A stretch of DNA of 64,000 bases from Lactococcus fujiensis JCM 16395. Its GTDB lineage: Bacteria; Bacillota; Bacilli; Lactobacillales; Streptococcaceae. Location of the stretch: assembly GCF_002441655.1 (NCBI RefSeq), contig NZ_JXJU01000001.1:1-64000 (forward strand). The letters run 5' to 3'. The stretch's first letter is position 1. The number at the start of each line of letters is the position of its first letter. Shown here piece after piece: positions 55,349 to 64,000 of the stretch. Position numbers and translations under genes: made by a program. The notes beneath the pieces are model-generated. The model was not told the DNA's origin. It searched no databases and worked only from the letters and a program-made list of their open reading frames with translations.

Positions 55349-58300
55349 ATGAAAAAACTGTTAGTAGCCAATCGTGGTGAAATAGCAATTCGTGTTTTCC
55401 GGGCGGCATATGAGCTAGGACTTTCAACGGTTGCAGTTTATGCAAAAGAAGATGAATATTCTGTTCATCGTTTTAAAGCTGACGAATCTTATCTAATTGG
55501 GGAAGGAAAGAAACCCATTGAAGCCTATCTTGACATGGATAGTATCATTAAAGTAGCACTTGAATGTGGTGCTGATGCTATTCACCCTGGTTATGGTTTG
55601 CTTTCTGAAAACCTTGAATTTGCAACAAAGGTTAGAAATGCGGGCTTAATTTTTGTTGGCCCAGATCTTCATCATTTGGATATCTTTGGCGATAAAATTA
55701 AGGCAAAAGCGGCTGCTGATGAGGCTGGTGTTCCTGGAATCCCTGGAACGCATGGTGCTGTTGATGTTGATGGTGCTTTTGAATTTACCCAAAAATATGG
55801 CTACCCAGTGATGATTAAAGCTGCCTTAGGTGGTGGTGGACGTGGAATGCGTGTCGCTCGGAATGATGATGAGTTACGGGATGGTTATGCTCGCGCTAAA
55901 TCAGAAGCCATTGGCGCTTTTGGTTCAGGTGAAATTTATGTTGAAAAATATATTGAAAATCCAAAACATATCGAAGTACAGATTTTAGGCGATGTACATG
56001 GAAATATCGTTCATTTACATGAACGCGATTGTTCTGTTCAACGTCGGAATCAAAAAGTTATTGAAATTGCACCAGCAGTTGGTTTGAGTCTTGAATTACG
56101 TAATCGAATTTGTGATGCAGCAGTAAAATTATGTAAAAATGTGGGTTACGTCAATGCAGGGACGGTTGAATTTCTTGTTAAAGATAATGAATTCTACTTT
56201 ATCGAAGTAAATCCTCGCGTTCAGGTTGAACATACGATCACTGAATTGATTACTGGTGTTGACATCGTTCAAACACAGATTTTAATTGCACAAGGAAAAG
56301 ATTTACATCGTGAAATCGGTGTCCCAGTTCAAGATGAAGTGCCACTTTTGGGTTCGGCTATTCAATGTCGGATCACTACTGAAGATCCAGAGAACGGTTT
56401 TTTGCCAGACACTGGAAAAATCAATACTTATCGCTCACCAGGTGGTTACGGAATTCGTTTGGATGTCGGTAACGCTTATGCAGGCTATGAAGTCACACCT
56501 TATTTTGACTCACTTCTTGTGAAAGTGTGTACTTTCGCCCCTAACTTTTCTGATGCCGTTCGGAAAATGAATCGTGTCCTTCATGAATTCCGTATTCGTG
56601 GCGTAAAGACGAATATTCCTTTTTTAATCAACGTTGTCAATCAAGAAGAGTTCACAAGTGGTCAAGCAACCACTACGTTTATTGATAATACACCAGCTTT
56701 ATTTAATTTCCCTCAATTGCGTAATCGTGGAACTAAGACGCTGCACTATTTATCAAATATCACGGTCAATGGATTCCCAGGTATTGAACAAGTAGAAAAG
56801 AAACATTTTGAACTTCCTCGTCAACCTCATTTGACTATTGTACCGAAGGTTACGGCAAAAAATATTCTTGATGAAAAAGGCGCTGATGCTGTAGTTGATT
56901 ATGTTCGTGCGCAAAAAAATGTATTATTAACAGACACAACTTTGCGTGATGCCCACCAATCTCTCCTTGCGACGCGTTTGAGAACGCAGGATATGAAGGG
57001 AATTGCGGCCAGTATTGATAAAGGCTTACCTGAACTTTTCTCTGCAGAGATGTGGGGGGGAGCAACTTTTGATGTGTCTTACCGATTCTTAAATGAGTCA
57101 CCTTGGTATCGTTTGAGACAACTTCGTAAATTGATGCCGAATACGATGTTCCAAATGCTTTTCCGCGGGTCAAATGCTGTAGGTTATCAAAACTATCCGG
57201 ACAATGTTTTAGAAGAGTTCATTCGAATTGCGGCGCGTGAGGGAATTGATGTTTTCCGAATTTTTGATAGTTTAAACTGGCTCCCTCAAATGGAAAAATC
57301 AATCCAAGCCGTACGTGATGCAGGGAAAATTGCCGAAGCAACAATTTGCTACACTGGGGACATTCTTGATCCAACACGTTCTAAGTATGATTTGAAATAC
57401 TATAAAGACTTGGCAAAAGAGATGGAAGCAACGGGAGCACATATTCTAGCCATTAAAGATATGGCAGGTTTGTTGAAGCCACAAGCAGCATATCGTCTTG
57501 TTTCTGAACTCAAAGACAAGGTAGATATGCCCATTCATTTGCATACACATGATACGTCTGGAAATGGAATCATCACTTATTCTGGTGCAACACAAGCAGG
57601 TGTCGATATTATTGATGTGGCAACTGCTAGCTTAGCAGGGGGAACTTCACAACCATCAATGCAGTCCATCGTTTACGCCTTGGAACATGGTAAACGTCAC
57701 GCAAATATCAATGTGAAAAATGCAGAAGAAATTGATCATTATTGGGAAGATGTACGTAAATATTATGCTGCTTTTGAAGGAGGAATTACGAGTCCTTCTA
57801 CTGAAGTTTACATGCACGAAATGCCTGGTGGTCAATATACAAACTTGAAATCACAAGCTACCGCAGTCGGCTTAGGCGATCGCTTTGATGAAATCAAGCG
57901 TGTTTATCGTACGGTAAATATGATGTTCGGAGATATTATTAAAGTCACTCCCTCTTCTAAAGTAATTGGTGACATGGCCCTCTTCATGGTTCAAAATGAC
58001 TTGACTGAAGAAGATGTCTATGAACGTGGCGAAGATTTGAATTTCCCAGAGTCTGTGGTTTCATTCTTCCGCGGCGACTTAGGCCAGCCTGTTGGTGGTT
58101 TTCCTGAAAAATTACAAAAAATTATCGTTAAAGACAAGACGATCATTACTGACAGACCTGGCTTACACGCTGAACCTGTTGATTTTGAAGTTGTCAAAAA
58201 CGAATTGGCTGAAAAAATTGGATATGAACCGGGTGACCATGAAATAATATCTTACATCATGTACCCACAAGTCTTCCTTGATTATCAAAAAACACAACGT

Positions 58301-58762
58301 GAATTTGGAGCTGTAACCTTACTTGATACACCAACTTTCCTTTACGGTATGCGTTTGGGTGAAAAAATTGAAGTTACCATTCAAAAAGGGAAGACGCTCA
58401 GCATTCATCTGGATGAAATCGGAGAGCCTGATTTATCAGGAAATCGTGTGCTTTTCTTCAACTTGAACGGTCAACGTCGTGAGGTTGTTATCAATGACAA
58501 ATCTGTTAAGACTCAAATAGTTGCAAAGCGTAAAGCAGAAACGGGGAATGCCAATCAAATTGGAGCAACCATGCCAGGATCAATTCTTGATGTTTTGGTA
58601 AAAGCAGGTGACAAAGTTAAAAAAGGACAAACTTTAATGGTGACAGAGGCGATGAAAATGGAAACATCAATCGAAGCACCATTCTCTGGAGAAATTATCG
58701 CTGTCCATGCTGTTAAAGGTGAAGCAATTCAAACCAAAGATTTATTAATCGAAATTGAATAA
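55349..58762 (+). CDS. pyc: Pyruvate carboxylase
   Basis: Biotin enzyme making oxaloacetate from pyruvate, bicarbonate and ATP, the anaplerotic supply for aspartate. The 1137-residue single chain contains biotin carboxylase (VANRGEIAIRVFRAA at the start, ALGGGGRGMRVAR glycine-rich loop near 160-172), the carboxyltransferase (LLTDTTLRDAHQSLLATR, HLHTHDTSGN), the allosteric/tetramerisation linker and the C-terminal biotinyl domain with VTEAMKMET. AAAAGGAG precedes the ATG. In lactococci this enzyme is inhibited by c-di-AMP, which also inhibits Kup. Confidence 0.98.
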   Translation: MKKLLVANRGEIAIRVFRAAYELGLSTVAVYAKEDEYSVHRFKADESYLIGEGKKPIEAYLDMDSIIKVALECGADAIHPGYGLLSENLEFATKVRNAGLIFVGPDLHHLDIFGDKIKAKAAADEAGVPGIPGTHGAVDVDGAFEFTQKYGYPVMIKAALGGGGRGMRVARNDDELRDGYARAKSEAIGAFGSGEIYVEKYIENPKHIEVQILGDVHGNIVHLHERDCSVQRRNQKVIEIAPAVGLSLELRNRICDAAVKLCKNVGYVNAGTVEFLVKDNEFYFIEVNPRVQVEHTITELITGVDIVQTQILIAQGKDLHREIGVPVQDEVPLLGSAIQCRITTEDPENGFLPDTGKINTYRSPGGYGIRLDVGNAYAGYEVTPYFDSLLVKVCTFAPNFSDAVRKMNRVLHEFRIRGVKTNIPFLINVVNQEEFTSGQATTTFIDNTPALFNFPQLRNRGTKTLHYLSNITVNGFPGIEQVEKKHFELPRQPHLTIVPKVTAKNILDEKGADAVVDYVRAQKNVLLTDTTLRDAHQSLLATRLRTQDMKGIAASIDKGLPELFSAEMWGGATFDVSYRFLNESPWYRLRQLRKLMPNTMFQMLFRGSNAVGYQNYPDNVLEEFIRIAAREGIDVFRIFDSLNWLPQMEKSIQAVRDAGKIAEATICYTGDILDPTRSKYDLKYYKDLAKEMEATGAHILAIKDMAGLLKPQAAYRLVSELKDKVDMPIHLHTHDTSGNGIITYSGATQAGVDIIDVATASLAGGTSQPSMQSIVYALEHGKRHANINVKNAEEIDHYWEDVRKYYAAFEGGITSPSTEVYMHEMPGGQYTNLKSQATAVGLGDRFDEIKRVYRTVNMMFGDIIKVTPSSKVIGDMALFMVQNDLTEEDVYERGEDLNFPESVVSFFRGDLGQPVGGFPEKLQKIIVKDKTIITDRPGLHAEPVDFEVVKNELAEKIGYEPGDHEIISYIMYPQVFLDYQKTQREFGAVTLLDTPTFLYGMRLGEKIEVTIQKGKTLSIHLDEIGEPDLSGNRVLFFNLNGQRREVVINDKSVKTQIVAKRKAETGNANQIGATMPGSILDVLVKAGDKVKKGQTLMVTEAMKMETSIEAPFSGEIIAVHAVKGEAIQTKDLLIEIE

Positions 58763-58765
58763 AAT

Positions 58766-58793
58766 AAAAAGCTGTCAGATCTGACAGCTTTTT
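58766..58793. terminator. Bidirectional terminator between pyc and clpP
   Basis: A 28-bp perfect palindrome with core AGCTGTCAGATCTGACAGCT and A/T flanks. Confidence 0.92.
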
Positions 58794-58796
58794 ATT

Positions 58797-59396
58797 TTAT
58801 TTCAATGAATTATTTTCCATGATTTCATCAATGAAACCATAGTCAAGTGTTTCTTGAGCTGACATCCAGTGATCACGTTCAGCATCTTTGTGCACTTGTT
58901 CAATTGATTTACCTGAATTATCAGCAAGAATTTTTTCAAGTGTATCACGTGTACGAACAAGATGATCAGCAATGATGGACATATCGGTTTGTTGAACGCC
59001 TTGACCAGCACCCCCCATTGGTTGGTGAATCAAGTATTCAGCGTTTGGTAACATGAAACGTTTGCCTTTAGCACCAGATGAGGCAATGATTGTCCCCATT
59101 GATGCAGCCATTCCCATAACAATGGTTTGAACATCAGATTTAATGAAGTTCATTGTATCAACAATTGCAAGACCGGCAGAAACAGAACCTCCAGGGCTGT
59201 TGATGTAGAGATAGATGTCTTTTGTATTATCTTGTGCATCGAGGAACAAAAGCTGCGCAATGATGCTGTTAGCCATGCCATCTTCAACAGGACCAGTTAA
59301 CATAATAATGCGATCTTTCAATAAACGTGAATAAATGTCATAGGCGCGTTCTCCGCGACTTGATTGTTCAATAACTGTTGGAACTAAGTAACCCAT
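58797..59396 (-). CDS. clpP: ClpP, protease subunit
   Basis: Tetradecameric serine protease that degrades substrates unfolded by ClpC, ClpX or ClpE. The 199-residue protein starts [20 protein letters not shown]; catalytic residues are Ser in [10 protein letters not shown], His in YLIHQPMGG and the later Asp in [26 protein letters not shown] precedes the ATG. A perfect CtsR box covers the -35. The leader is about 100 bases and can form a CATCGG/CCGATG hairpin. Confidence 0.98.
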   Translation of the reverse strand: MGYLVPTVIEQSSRGERAYDIYSRLLKDRIIMLTGPVEDGMANSIIAQLLFLDAQDNTKDIYLYINSPGGSVSAGLAIVDTMNFIKSDVQTIVMGMAASMGTIIASSGAKGKRFMLPNAEYLIHQPMGGAGQGVQQTDMSIIADHLVRTRDTLEKILADNSGKSIEQVHKDAERDHWMSAQETLDYGFIDEIMENNSLK

Positions 59397-59504
59397 AATT
59401 GTCTCCTGACTAATATTATTTTGATTAACGAAACTCGTTAAGGAAAAGCTATCAGTCCATCGGTGAAGTTGATCCCGATGTTCCTTTTCTTTTAGTATAG
59501 TAAC

Positions 59505-59534
59505 ATTATAAAATAAAGGTCAAAAAAGGTCAAA
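59505..59534 (-). promoter_or_regulatory. clpP promoter overlapped by a perfect CtsR box
   Basis: Minus strand TTGACC (59533-59528), 17-base spacer, TATAAT (59510-59505). On the plus strand GGTCAAA-AAA-GGTCAAA (59518-59534) is an exact CtsR heptad repeat covering the -35 and part of the spacer. Confidence 0.92.
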
Positions 59535-59620
59535 GGAAAAGCTTTTTTGATAGACTATTTTACTTCTATAATTATTCTATCATTTTATTCTAATAAATTT
59601 AATACTAAGAACAAAATAAG

Positions 59621-59655
59621 TTCACAAACGCTTTCTTATTTGTTATAATGGTCTC
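59621..59655 (+). promoter_or_regulatory. Promoter giving a leaderless transcript (176-residue ORF)
   Basis: TTCACA (59621-59626), 17-base spacer, TATAAT (59644-59649) with a TG extension, then six bases to the ATG at 59656. Confidence 0.78.
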
Positions 59656-60186
59656 ATGAATACAGAACTTATTATTGCTATGATTTTTGGTTTAGTAATT
59701 GGTTCTTGGCTGACAATTGCTGGAATATTTATTTATAAAATTTATGATGAAAATCGCTATAAGAAACGCTTGGCGATCGAAAAATTAATTCGAGAAATTG
59801 AAGCAAGAAACACTTTAAATCAAAAAATCATTGAGATTTTGAACCGTCCAATTGCAGGTGATGACACGGCTTTGATTAATCCTCAAAGTGATGTTAAAGT
59901 TGCCTTTTATGATTATAATTATCTTAAAAATTACACATCAATGTATAATTTATACTTACCAACATTTTATTTGAATACCTTTTTCAAAAAATTATCTCAT
60001 CACTTAGCTGTCTTTGATGATGAACAAGATTTAAAAAATGGTGGATATATTTTTAAAGAATCTCGTCCTATATTTGAAAATTTTTCGATTGAGATTACAG
60101 ACGATATTGAGAGTAAAAAGCGGGAACTCAACAAGGCGCAGAATATTTACCCCGCCCTGTTGAAACGCCAACATTATGATATTTAA
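59656..60186 (+). CDS. Membrane-anchored uncharacterised protein
   Basis: A 176-residue protein with one N-terminal helix (about 5-28, rich in Ile, Leu and Gly) followed by a charged coiled-coil-like stretch (YDENRYKKRLAIEKLIREIE) and a mixed soluble domain rich in Tyr, Phe and Asn (YDYNYLKNYTSMYNLYLPTFY). I do not recognise a family. The start is six bases after a -10 box, so it is probably translated from a leaderless mRNA. It has its own strong terminator and is monocistronic. Confidence 0.68.
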   Translation: MNTELIIAMIFGLVIGSWLTIAGIFIYKIYDENRYKKRLAIEKLIREIEARNTLNQKIIEILNRPIAGDDTALINPQSDVKVAFYDYNYLKNYTSMYNLYLPTFYLNTFFKKLSHHLAVFDDEQDLKNGGYIFKESRPIFENFSIEITDDIESKKRELNKAQNIYPALLKRQHYDI

Positions 60187-60216
60187 AAGATTTTGTCAGA
60201 TATGACAAAATCTTTT
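60185..60216 (+). terminator. Terminator with TGTCA-type stem
   Basis: AAAAGATTTTGTCA and TGACAAAATCTTTT form a 14-bp perfect stem around GATA. Confidence 0.88.
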
Positions 60217-60289
60217 ATATTTGTCATGTAAATGTTATTCAAAAAAAGAAAGTTTTTTTGAAAATAGTCTTTTTTTCATTACGCAATTA

Positions 60290-60298
60290 TGATATAAT
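60290..60298 (+). promoter_or_regulatory. Extended -10 promoter of spx
   Basis: TGATATAAT; the predicted leader is about 115 bases and ends in GGAGAG before the ATG. Confidence 0.65.
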
Positions 60299-60418
60299 TG
60301 AACAATCGTGAGTTTTCTCATTTTGTTTAACACTATTAGATGAATGAAAATTAAATTACGAAGAAAAAATTGAGAAATTATTAATCTCGTATCAAAATAT
60401 CTTAATGAAGGAGAGAAG

Positions 60419-60817
60419 ATGATTACTATTTATACAGCTCCATCTTGCACGAGTTGTAAAAAAGCTAAAACATGGCTTTCTTACCATCGCATTCCATTTG
60501 AAGAGCGTAATATTATTGCTAATCCATTATCTGTTCAAGAAATCAGCCGAATTCTTGAAAAATGTGATGATGGTGTTGAAGGTTTAATTTCCAGTCGTAA
60601 TCGTTTTGTGAAAACACTTGGTGTTGATTTCGAAGATCTTTCCTTATCGGCAGCAATAAAAATTATTTCTGAAAATCCACAAATCATGCGACGTCCAATT
60701 ATTATGGATGAAAAACGGTTGCACGTTGGTTACAATGAAGAGGAAATTAGAGCCTTTTTACCACGTACTGTACGGATTCTAGAAAATGGCGGTTCGCGTT
60801 TGCGAAGTGCAATTTAA
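60419..60817 (+). CDS. spx: Spx/ArsC-family regulator
   Basis: A 132-residue thioredoxin-fold protein with the redox CxxC switch (SCTSCKK, Cys at 10 and 13) and the Spx-type C-terminal part MRRPIIMDEKRLHVGYNEEEIRAFLPR. Spx binds the RNA polymerase alpha C-terminal domain and switches transcription during disulfide or envelope stress. Lactococci carry several paralogues (for example TrmA, SpxB), and I cannot say which one this is. The level of Spx is normally set by ClpXP proteolysis, and clpP lies 1 kb away. Confidence 0.92.
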   Translation: MITIYTAPSCTSCKKAKTWLSYHRIPFEERNIIANPLSVQEISRILEKCDDGVEGLISSRNRFVKTLGVDFEDLSLSAAIKIISENPQIMRRPIIMDEKRLHVGYNEEEIRAFLPRTVRILENGGSRLRSAI

Positions 60818-60842
60818 TTTGAAAAAAAACGGAATTTTTTAT

Positions 60843-60866
60843 AGACGCTTAGTCGTCTTTTTTTGT
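60843..60866 (+). terminator. Terminator after spx
   Basis: AGACG and CGTCT pair around a 6-base loop with a following T-run. Confidence 0.78.
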
Positions 60867-60906
60867 TTCATATCACAATGAATAAAATGACGAATATATC
60901 TATATC

Positions 60907-60921
60907 TGTTATAATGGACTT
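60907..60921 (+). promoter_or_regulatory. Promoter giving a leaderless tatD transcript
   Basis: TGTTATAAT (60907-60915), six bases, then ATG at 60922. The -35 is weak. Confidence 0.72.
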
Positions 60922-61692
60922 ATGAAAATTTTCGATACACACACGCATTTGAATGATAGCCCTTTCGCCGATCGCCTGGCGCTAGAAGTAGATAAAGCTC
61001 GTCAATTTGGCGTCGTTAAAATAAATAATGTTGGGAGTAATTTGAAGCTGAATCAACTCGCCGTAGAAATTTCTGAAAAATTTGATGAATGTTATGCGAC
61101 GATTGGATGGCACCCAGATGACGCGGGCGAGTTTGGTGCCGATGCTATTAAATACTTGAGGCAAGAATTAAGCAAGCCAAAAGTAATTGCCTTGGGAGAG
61201 ATTGGGCTGGATTATCACTGGATGGTTCAATCCAAAGAAGTCCAAGAAAAGGTTTTTCGTAGGCAAATTCAGATTTCAAAAGAAATGAATGTTCCTTTTC
61301 AAGTTCATACGCGAGATGCTTTGGAAGAGACTTATCAAATAATTAAAGACGAAGGTGTTGGGCCTGCTGGTGCTATCATGCATTCATTTTCTGGAAATGT
61401 TAATGATGCTAAACGTTTTGTCGATTTAGGAATGATGATTTCATTTTCTGGCGTCATAACATTTAAAAAGGCCCTGGGAGAACAAAATGCAGCTCGTGAA
61501 CTGCCTTTGGATAGAATTTTGGTCGAAACAGACGCCCCTTATTTAACGCCAGTTCCTTTCCGTGGCCGTGAAAATACACCGGCCTATACCAGTTTTGTGG
61601 TGAAAAAAATTGCAGAACTCAGAAACCTCTCAGAAGAAGAAGTGGCTTTAGCCACATATGAGAATGCATTGAGCATTTTTAAGCTTAAATAA
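60922..61692 (+). CDS. tatD: TatD-family metal-dependent DNase
   Basis: A 256-residue amidohydrolase-fold nuclease. Metal ligands are visible in FDTHTHLND (residues 4-12), LGEIGLDYHW, QVHTRDA, IMHSFSGN and VETDAPYLTP. It probably acts on 3' DNA ends; a tRNA or RNA role has also been proposed. The order tatD-rnmV-rsmA is widely conserved in Firmicutes. The start codon lies six bases after the -10 box, so there is no leader. Confidence 0.94.
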   Translation: MKIFDTHTHLNDSPFADRLALEVDKARQFGVVKINNVGSNLKLNQLAVEISEKFDECYATIGWHPDDAGEFGADAIKYLRQELSKPKVIALGEIGLDYHWMVQSKEVQEKVFRRQIQISKEMNVPFQVHTRDALEETYQIIKDEGVGPAGAIMHSFSGNVNDAKRFVDLGMMISFSGVITFKKALGEQNAARELPLDRILVETDAPYLTPVPFRGRENTPAYTSFVVKKIAELRNLSEEEVALATYENALSIFKLK

Positions 61693-61717
61693 TAACGAGG
61701 ATAAAAAATCAAGGGGA

Positions 61718-61882
61718 ATTAAAACAATAGTTTACATCATTTGGGCCTTTGCTTTAATCTGCACACTCTCCTTTGGCTTTTTGGCATCTTTTTTGGCTGG
61801 GGAAGAAAATATTGAATTTTATCCCTATCGTATCAAGTTTGTTGATGTGGGGAAAGTTGATGTAATGGTAATAAAAAAATAA
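61718..61882 (+). CDS. Possible small membrane protein without a canonical start
   Basis: An open frame between tatD and rnmV encodes one strong helix, IVYIIWAFALICTLSFGFLA, followed by SFLAGEENIEFYPYRIKFVD and a basic end. It has no ATG, GTG or TTG before the helix; the frame is open back to 61673. AAGGGG (61711-61716) lies just upstream of ATT 61718 and 10 bases before ATA 61727, the only plausible rare starts. Its TAA touches the rnmV ATG (TAAATG) and rnmV has no ribosome binding site of its own, so translation through this frame would explain rnmV expression. A mutated start is the alternative. Confidence 0.42.
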   Translation: MKTIVYIIWAFALICTLSFGFLASFLAGEENIEFYPYRIKFVDVGKVDVMVIKK

Positions 61883-62464
61883 ATGGAAAACAAGAAAAGA
61901 ATTAAACAAATAATTGTCGTTGAAGGTCGAGATGACAGTTCAAATTTAAAACGATTTTATGATGTGGATACTTATGAAACAAATGGTTCCAGTATTAATC
62001 AGACGGACTTAGAAAGATTGAAAATCCTTCATAAAAAGAGAGGCATTGTCGTTTTTACAGATCCCGATTATCAAGGAGAACGGATTCGAAAAATTATTAT
62101 GCAGGCCATTCCAACTGCTCAGCACGCTTTTATTCAGCGATCTGAAGGTGTTCCGAAGTCTAAATCTAGAGGCCGCTCGCTTGGGGTTGAGCACGCCAAT
62201 TTTGAAGCTTTGGAAGCTGCACTGGGTCAAATTGAAAGTTCGTCAGCACTGACAGAAATTGAAAATCCATTGAACACAAGTGACTTGATGAAATTTGGGC
62301 TCGTCATGACAAATGATAGCCGACAGCGAAGAGAGTACTTGTGTAAAGCACTAAGGATTGGATATGCAAATGGCAAACAATTGCTTAAACGATTGAATAT
62401 GTTTGGCATATCAATGAATCAAGTCGAAGAAGTGATGAAAAATTATGGTACAATAGAGGAATGA
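61883..62464 (+). CDS. rnmV: Ribonuclease M5
   Basis: Cuts 5S rRNA precursor at both ends. The 193-residue protein has the Toprim domain: [14 protein letters not shown] (catalytic Glu and Asp region), [17 protein letters not shown] (DxD-type motif) and [24 protein letters not shown]. No Shine-Dalgarno sequence precedes the ATG (GGTAATAAAAAAATAA), suggesting re-initiation after the upstream frame. It contains one GTCAGCACTGAC palindrome (62242-62253). Its stop overlaps the rsmA start (ATGA). Confidence 0.94.
   Translation: MENKKRIKQIIVVEGRDDSSNLKRFYDVDTYETNGSSINQTDLERLKILHKKRGIVVFTDPDYQGERIRKIIMQAIPTAQHAFIQRSEGVPKSKSRGRSLGVEHANFEALEAALGQIESSSALTEIENPLNTSDLMKFGLVMTNDSRQRREYLCKALRIGYANGKQLLKRLNMFGISMNQVEEVMKNYGTIEE
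62446..62460 (+). promoter_or_regulatory. Possible internal promoter just before rsmA
   Basis: TGGTACAAT (62446-62454) lies six bases before the rsmA ATG, the same geometry as the other leaderless genes. AGAGGA directly abuts the ATG, too close for a normal ribosome binding site. It lies within the rnmV coding region. Confidence 0.4.
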
Positions 62465-63351
62465 CAAAAACAGAAAAAACAGACGTTACTCGGATAGCCA
62501 ATATCATTCGGACACAAGATATTATGCGTCGACATGATTTTAATTTTAAGAAAAAATTTGGTCAAAATTTTCTAACTGACCAAAACATTTTGTCAAAAAT
62601 TACAGCAACGGCTGAGTTATCAAAAGAAGTCAACGTCATTGAGATTGGACCAGGGATTGGCTCATTGACACAATATCTTTTGGAAAACTCCGCTGAAGTT
62701 ATGGCTTTTGAAATTGATAAGACATTAATTCCAATTCTGGAAGAAACATTAGCTGATTATGAAAATTTCCAACTGGTCGCTGCGGACGTTTTGAAAATTG
62801 ATTTGAATGATTATATTAAGAATTTCAAAAATCCAGAATTGCCCATAAAAGTTGTAGCAAACTTACCTTACTATATTACAACTCCTATTTTAATGCATTT
62901 GATCGAAAGTAAAATCCCATTTGCAGAATTTGTGGTCATGATGCAAAAAGAGGTTGCCGATCGAATTGCAGCACAACCAAATTCAAAAGCCTATGGTTCA
63001 TTATCTATTGCTGTCCAATATTATATGGATGCTCAAGTTGCTTTTATTGTACCTCGGACGGTATTTATACCAGCACCAAATGTTGATTCAGCTATACTTC
63101 GTATGGTTCGACGTGAAAAACCGTTGGTAGAAGTTCAGGATGAAGATTGGTTCTTTAAAATTATGCACAGTTCTTTTGTTCATCGTCGCAAGACTTTAAT
63201 GAATAATATGCAGGCAGAATTTGGGAAAGAGGCGAAGCCAGAAATTGAAAAACTCCTATTGGCTGCTGATATTTCTCCATCCATTCGAGCAGAAGCCTTA
63301 TCAATACCTGACTTTGCAAAGTTATCCGATGCATTAATTTCACTCAAATAA
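62461..63351 (+). CDS. rsmA: 16S rRNA dimethyladenosine transferase (KsgA)
   Basis: Dimethylates A1518 and A1519 in helix 45 of 16S rRNA and acts as a late check on 30S assembly. The 296-residue protein has [15 protein letters not shown] near 33-47, the SAM motif [17 protein letters not shown] near 59-75, ADVLKIDL, the catalytic [10 protein letters not shown] near 133-142 and [14 protein letters not shown]. It overlaps rnmV by four bases. Translation could use coupling, or a separate leaderless RNA. Confidence 0.97.
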   Translation: MTKTEKTDVTRIANIIRTQDIMRRHDFNFKKKFGQNFLTDQNILSKITATAELSKEVNVIEIGPGIGSLTQYLLENSAEVMAFEIDKTLIPILEETLADYENFQLVAADVLKIDLNDYIKNFKNPELPIKVVANLPYYITTPILMHLIESKIPFAEFVVMMQKEVADRIAAQPNSKAYGSLSIAVQYYMDAQVAFIVPRTVFIPAPNVDSAILRMVRREKPLVEVQDEDWFFKIMHSSFVHRRKTLMNNMQAEFGKEAKPEIEKLLLAADISPSIRAEALSIPDFAKLSDALISLK

Positions 63352-63371
63352 TATGATTAAAAAAGAATCAG

Positions 63372-63399
63372 AAAACACTAGCAGATGCTGGTGTTTTTT
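63372..63399 (+). terminator. Terminator after rsmA
   Basis: AACACTAGCA and TGCTGGTGTT pair with one wobble and a T-run. Confidence 0.85.
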
Positions 63400-63432
63400 G
63401 CTATTATTAGAATAAATAATAAGGAGAAAAAA

Positions 63433-64000
63433 ATGAGAATCGAAAATGTAAAATCGAAAATGAAAATAGAAAATTTGGATGGCATGCTCATCACTGATAT
63501 GAAAAATATTTATTATTTGACTGGCTTTTCAGGTACAGCTGGTACAGTATTTTTAACAAAAACACGAAATATCTTTATGACAGATAGCCGATACAGTGAA
63601 ATGGCGAAAAGTATAATCAGTGATTTTGAAATTATTGAAACCAGAGATGCCATCAGCAAGCTTCCAGAATTAATCAAGGCTGAAGATTTAAAGACAGTGG
63701 GCTTTGAAGAAAATGTCGAGTATAGTTTTTTTAATCGCTTGCAAGGTTTTTTAAACGAAGTTGAACTCTATGCGACAAATAATTTTCTCTTAGAACTCCG
63801 ACAGTACAAAGATGAGAATGAAATTAGAAAAATTAGAAAAGCTGCAACAATAGCAGATGAAGCATTTCAAGCTGTTCTAAAGTTTATTGAGCCAGGTCGT
63901 GAAGAAATTGAGGTTGCTAATTATCTTGACTTTAAAATGCGTGAATTAGGAGCTTCAGGTGTCTCATTTGAAACAATTGTCGCCAGTGGAAAACGTTCGA
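63433..64000 (+). CDS. pepP: Aminopeptidase P (Xaa-Pro), 3' end outside window
   Basis: The frame is open to the window end; 189 residues are visible. It starts MRIENVKSKMKIENLDGMLI and continues DMKNIYYLTGFSGTAGTVFL and FMTDSRYSEMAK, the creatinase-like N-terminal domain of lactococcal PepP. The start of the catalytic pita-bread domain follows (IRKAATIADEAFQAVLKF, FKMRELGASGVSFETIVASG). The metal ligands lie beyond the window. PepP removes N-terminal residues before proline. AAGGAG precedes the ATG. In related genomes efp follows. Confidence 0.93.
   Translation, partial: MRIENVKSKMKIENLDGMLITDMKNIYYLTGFSGTAGTVFLTKTRNIFMTDSRYSEMAKSIISDFEIIETRDAISKLPELIKAEDLKTVGFEENVEYSFFNRLQGFLNEVELYATNNFLLELRQYKDENEIRKIRKAATIADEAFQAVLKFIEPGREEIEVANYLDFKMRELGASGVSFETIVASGKRS

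Overview
The window reads as chromosome of a lactic acid bacterium of the Lactococcus group. It is AT-rich, with short intergenic gaps, strong AGGAGG-type ribosome binding sites, TGnTATAAT promoters and T-run terminators. Gene content fits: HprK, long-form Hpf, PflB, a two-domain-fused pyruvate carboxylase, PmrA-like and EmrB-like exporters, Kup, CtsR/ClpC/ClpP, a PepP-type peptidase and an ApbE locus. I assign no species. Nearly everything is housekeeping; I see no insertion sequence, prophage, integrase, CRISPR array or rRNA gene. There is one tRNA, tRNA-Arg(CCG).

Layout. 1-10.5 kb: end of dltD, then tdk, prfA, a small ORF, pulA, prmC, a GNAT, a small ORF, tsaC, glyA and a lysozyme-like protein. 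This resembles the streptococcal tdk-prfA-prmC-tsaC-glyA block, interrupted by pulA. 10.5-18.4 kb: acyP, a TrmH-type methyltransferase, a short pyrophosphatase-like protein, an EmrB/QacA exporter broken by one in-frame stop beside its intact TetR regulator, flavodoxin, map, a YihY-like protein, gtrA, a 30-residue membrane peptide and csbD. 18.5-23.9 kb: a YqkB-like protein, hprK-lgt-DUF948-YtxH, gnd. 23.9-26.5 kb (minus strand): PAS protein, ApbE flavin transferase and an NADPH-FMN reductase whose C-terminal tail carries five TGAS-type flavinylation motifs. 26.6-33.7 kb: HdiR-like repressor, XRE protein, kup, DUF3042, miaA, an SPFH protein. 33.7-45.3 kb: tRNA-Arg, rnz, an SDR, recJ, apt, rpoE, mltG, greA, ctsR-clpC, hpf. 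45.4-58.8 kb: butB, eno, corA, pflB, coaE, a PmrA-like exporter, rpmG, ftsW, pyc. 58.8-64 kb: clpP, a membrane-anchored protein, spx, tatD, rnmV, rsmA and the start of pepP.

How parts work together. hprK with the cre box before butB points to CcpA-type catabolite control; eno, pflB, butB and pyc set pyruvate fate. CtsR boxes lie before both ctsR-clpC and clpP. prfA and prmC act together in termination, and rnmV-rsmA in ribosome maturation. The most unusual locus is the cytosolic flavinylation module at 23916-26416.

At sequence level, six genes (a seventh possible) have a -10 box ending exactly six bases before the ATG, leaving no room for a ribosome binding site. They look leaderless, and for two of them a longer reading frame would start inside the -35 box. 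TGTCA-N4-TGACA palindromes are far more frequent than chance. Two genes lack any canonical start where one is expected (52427 and about 61718).
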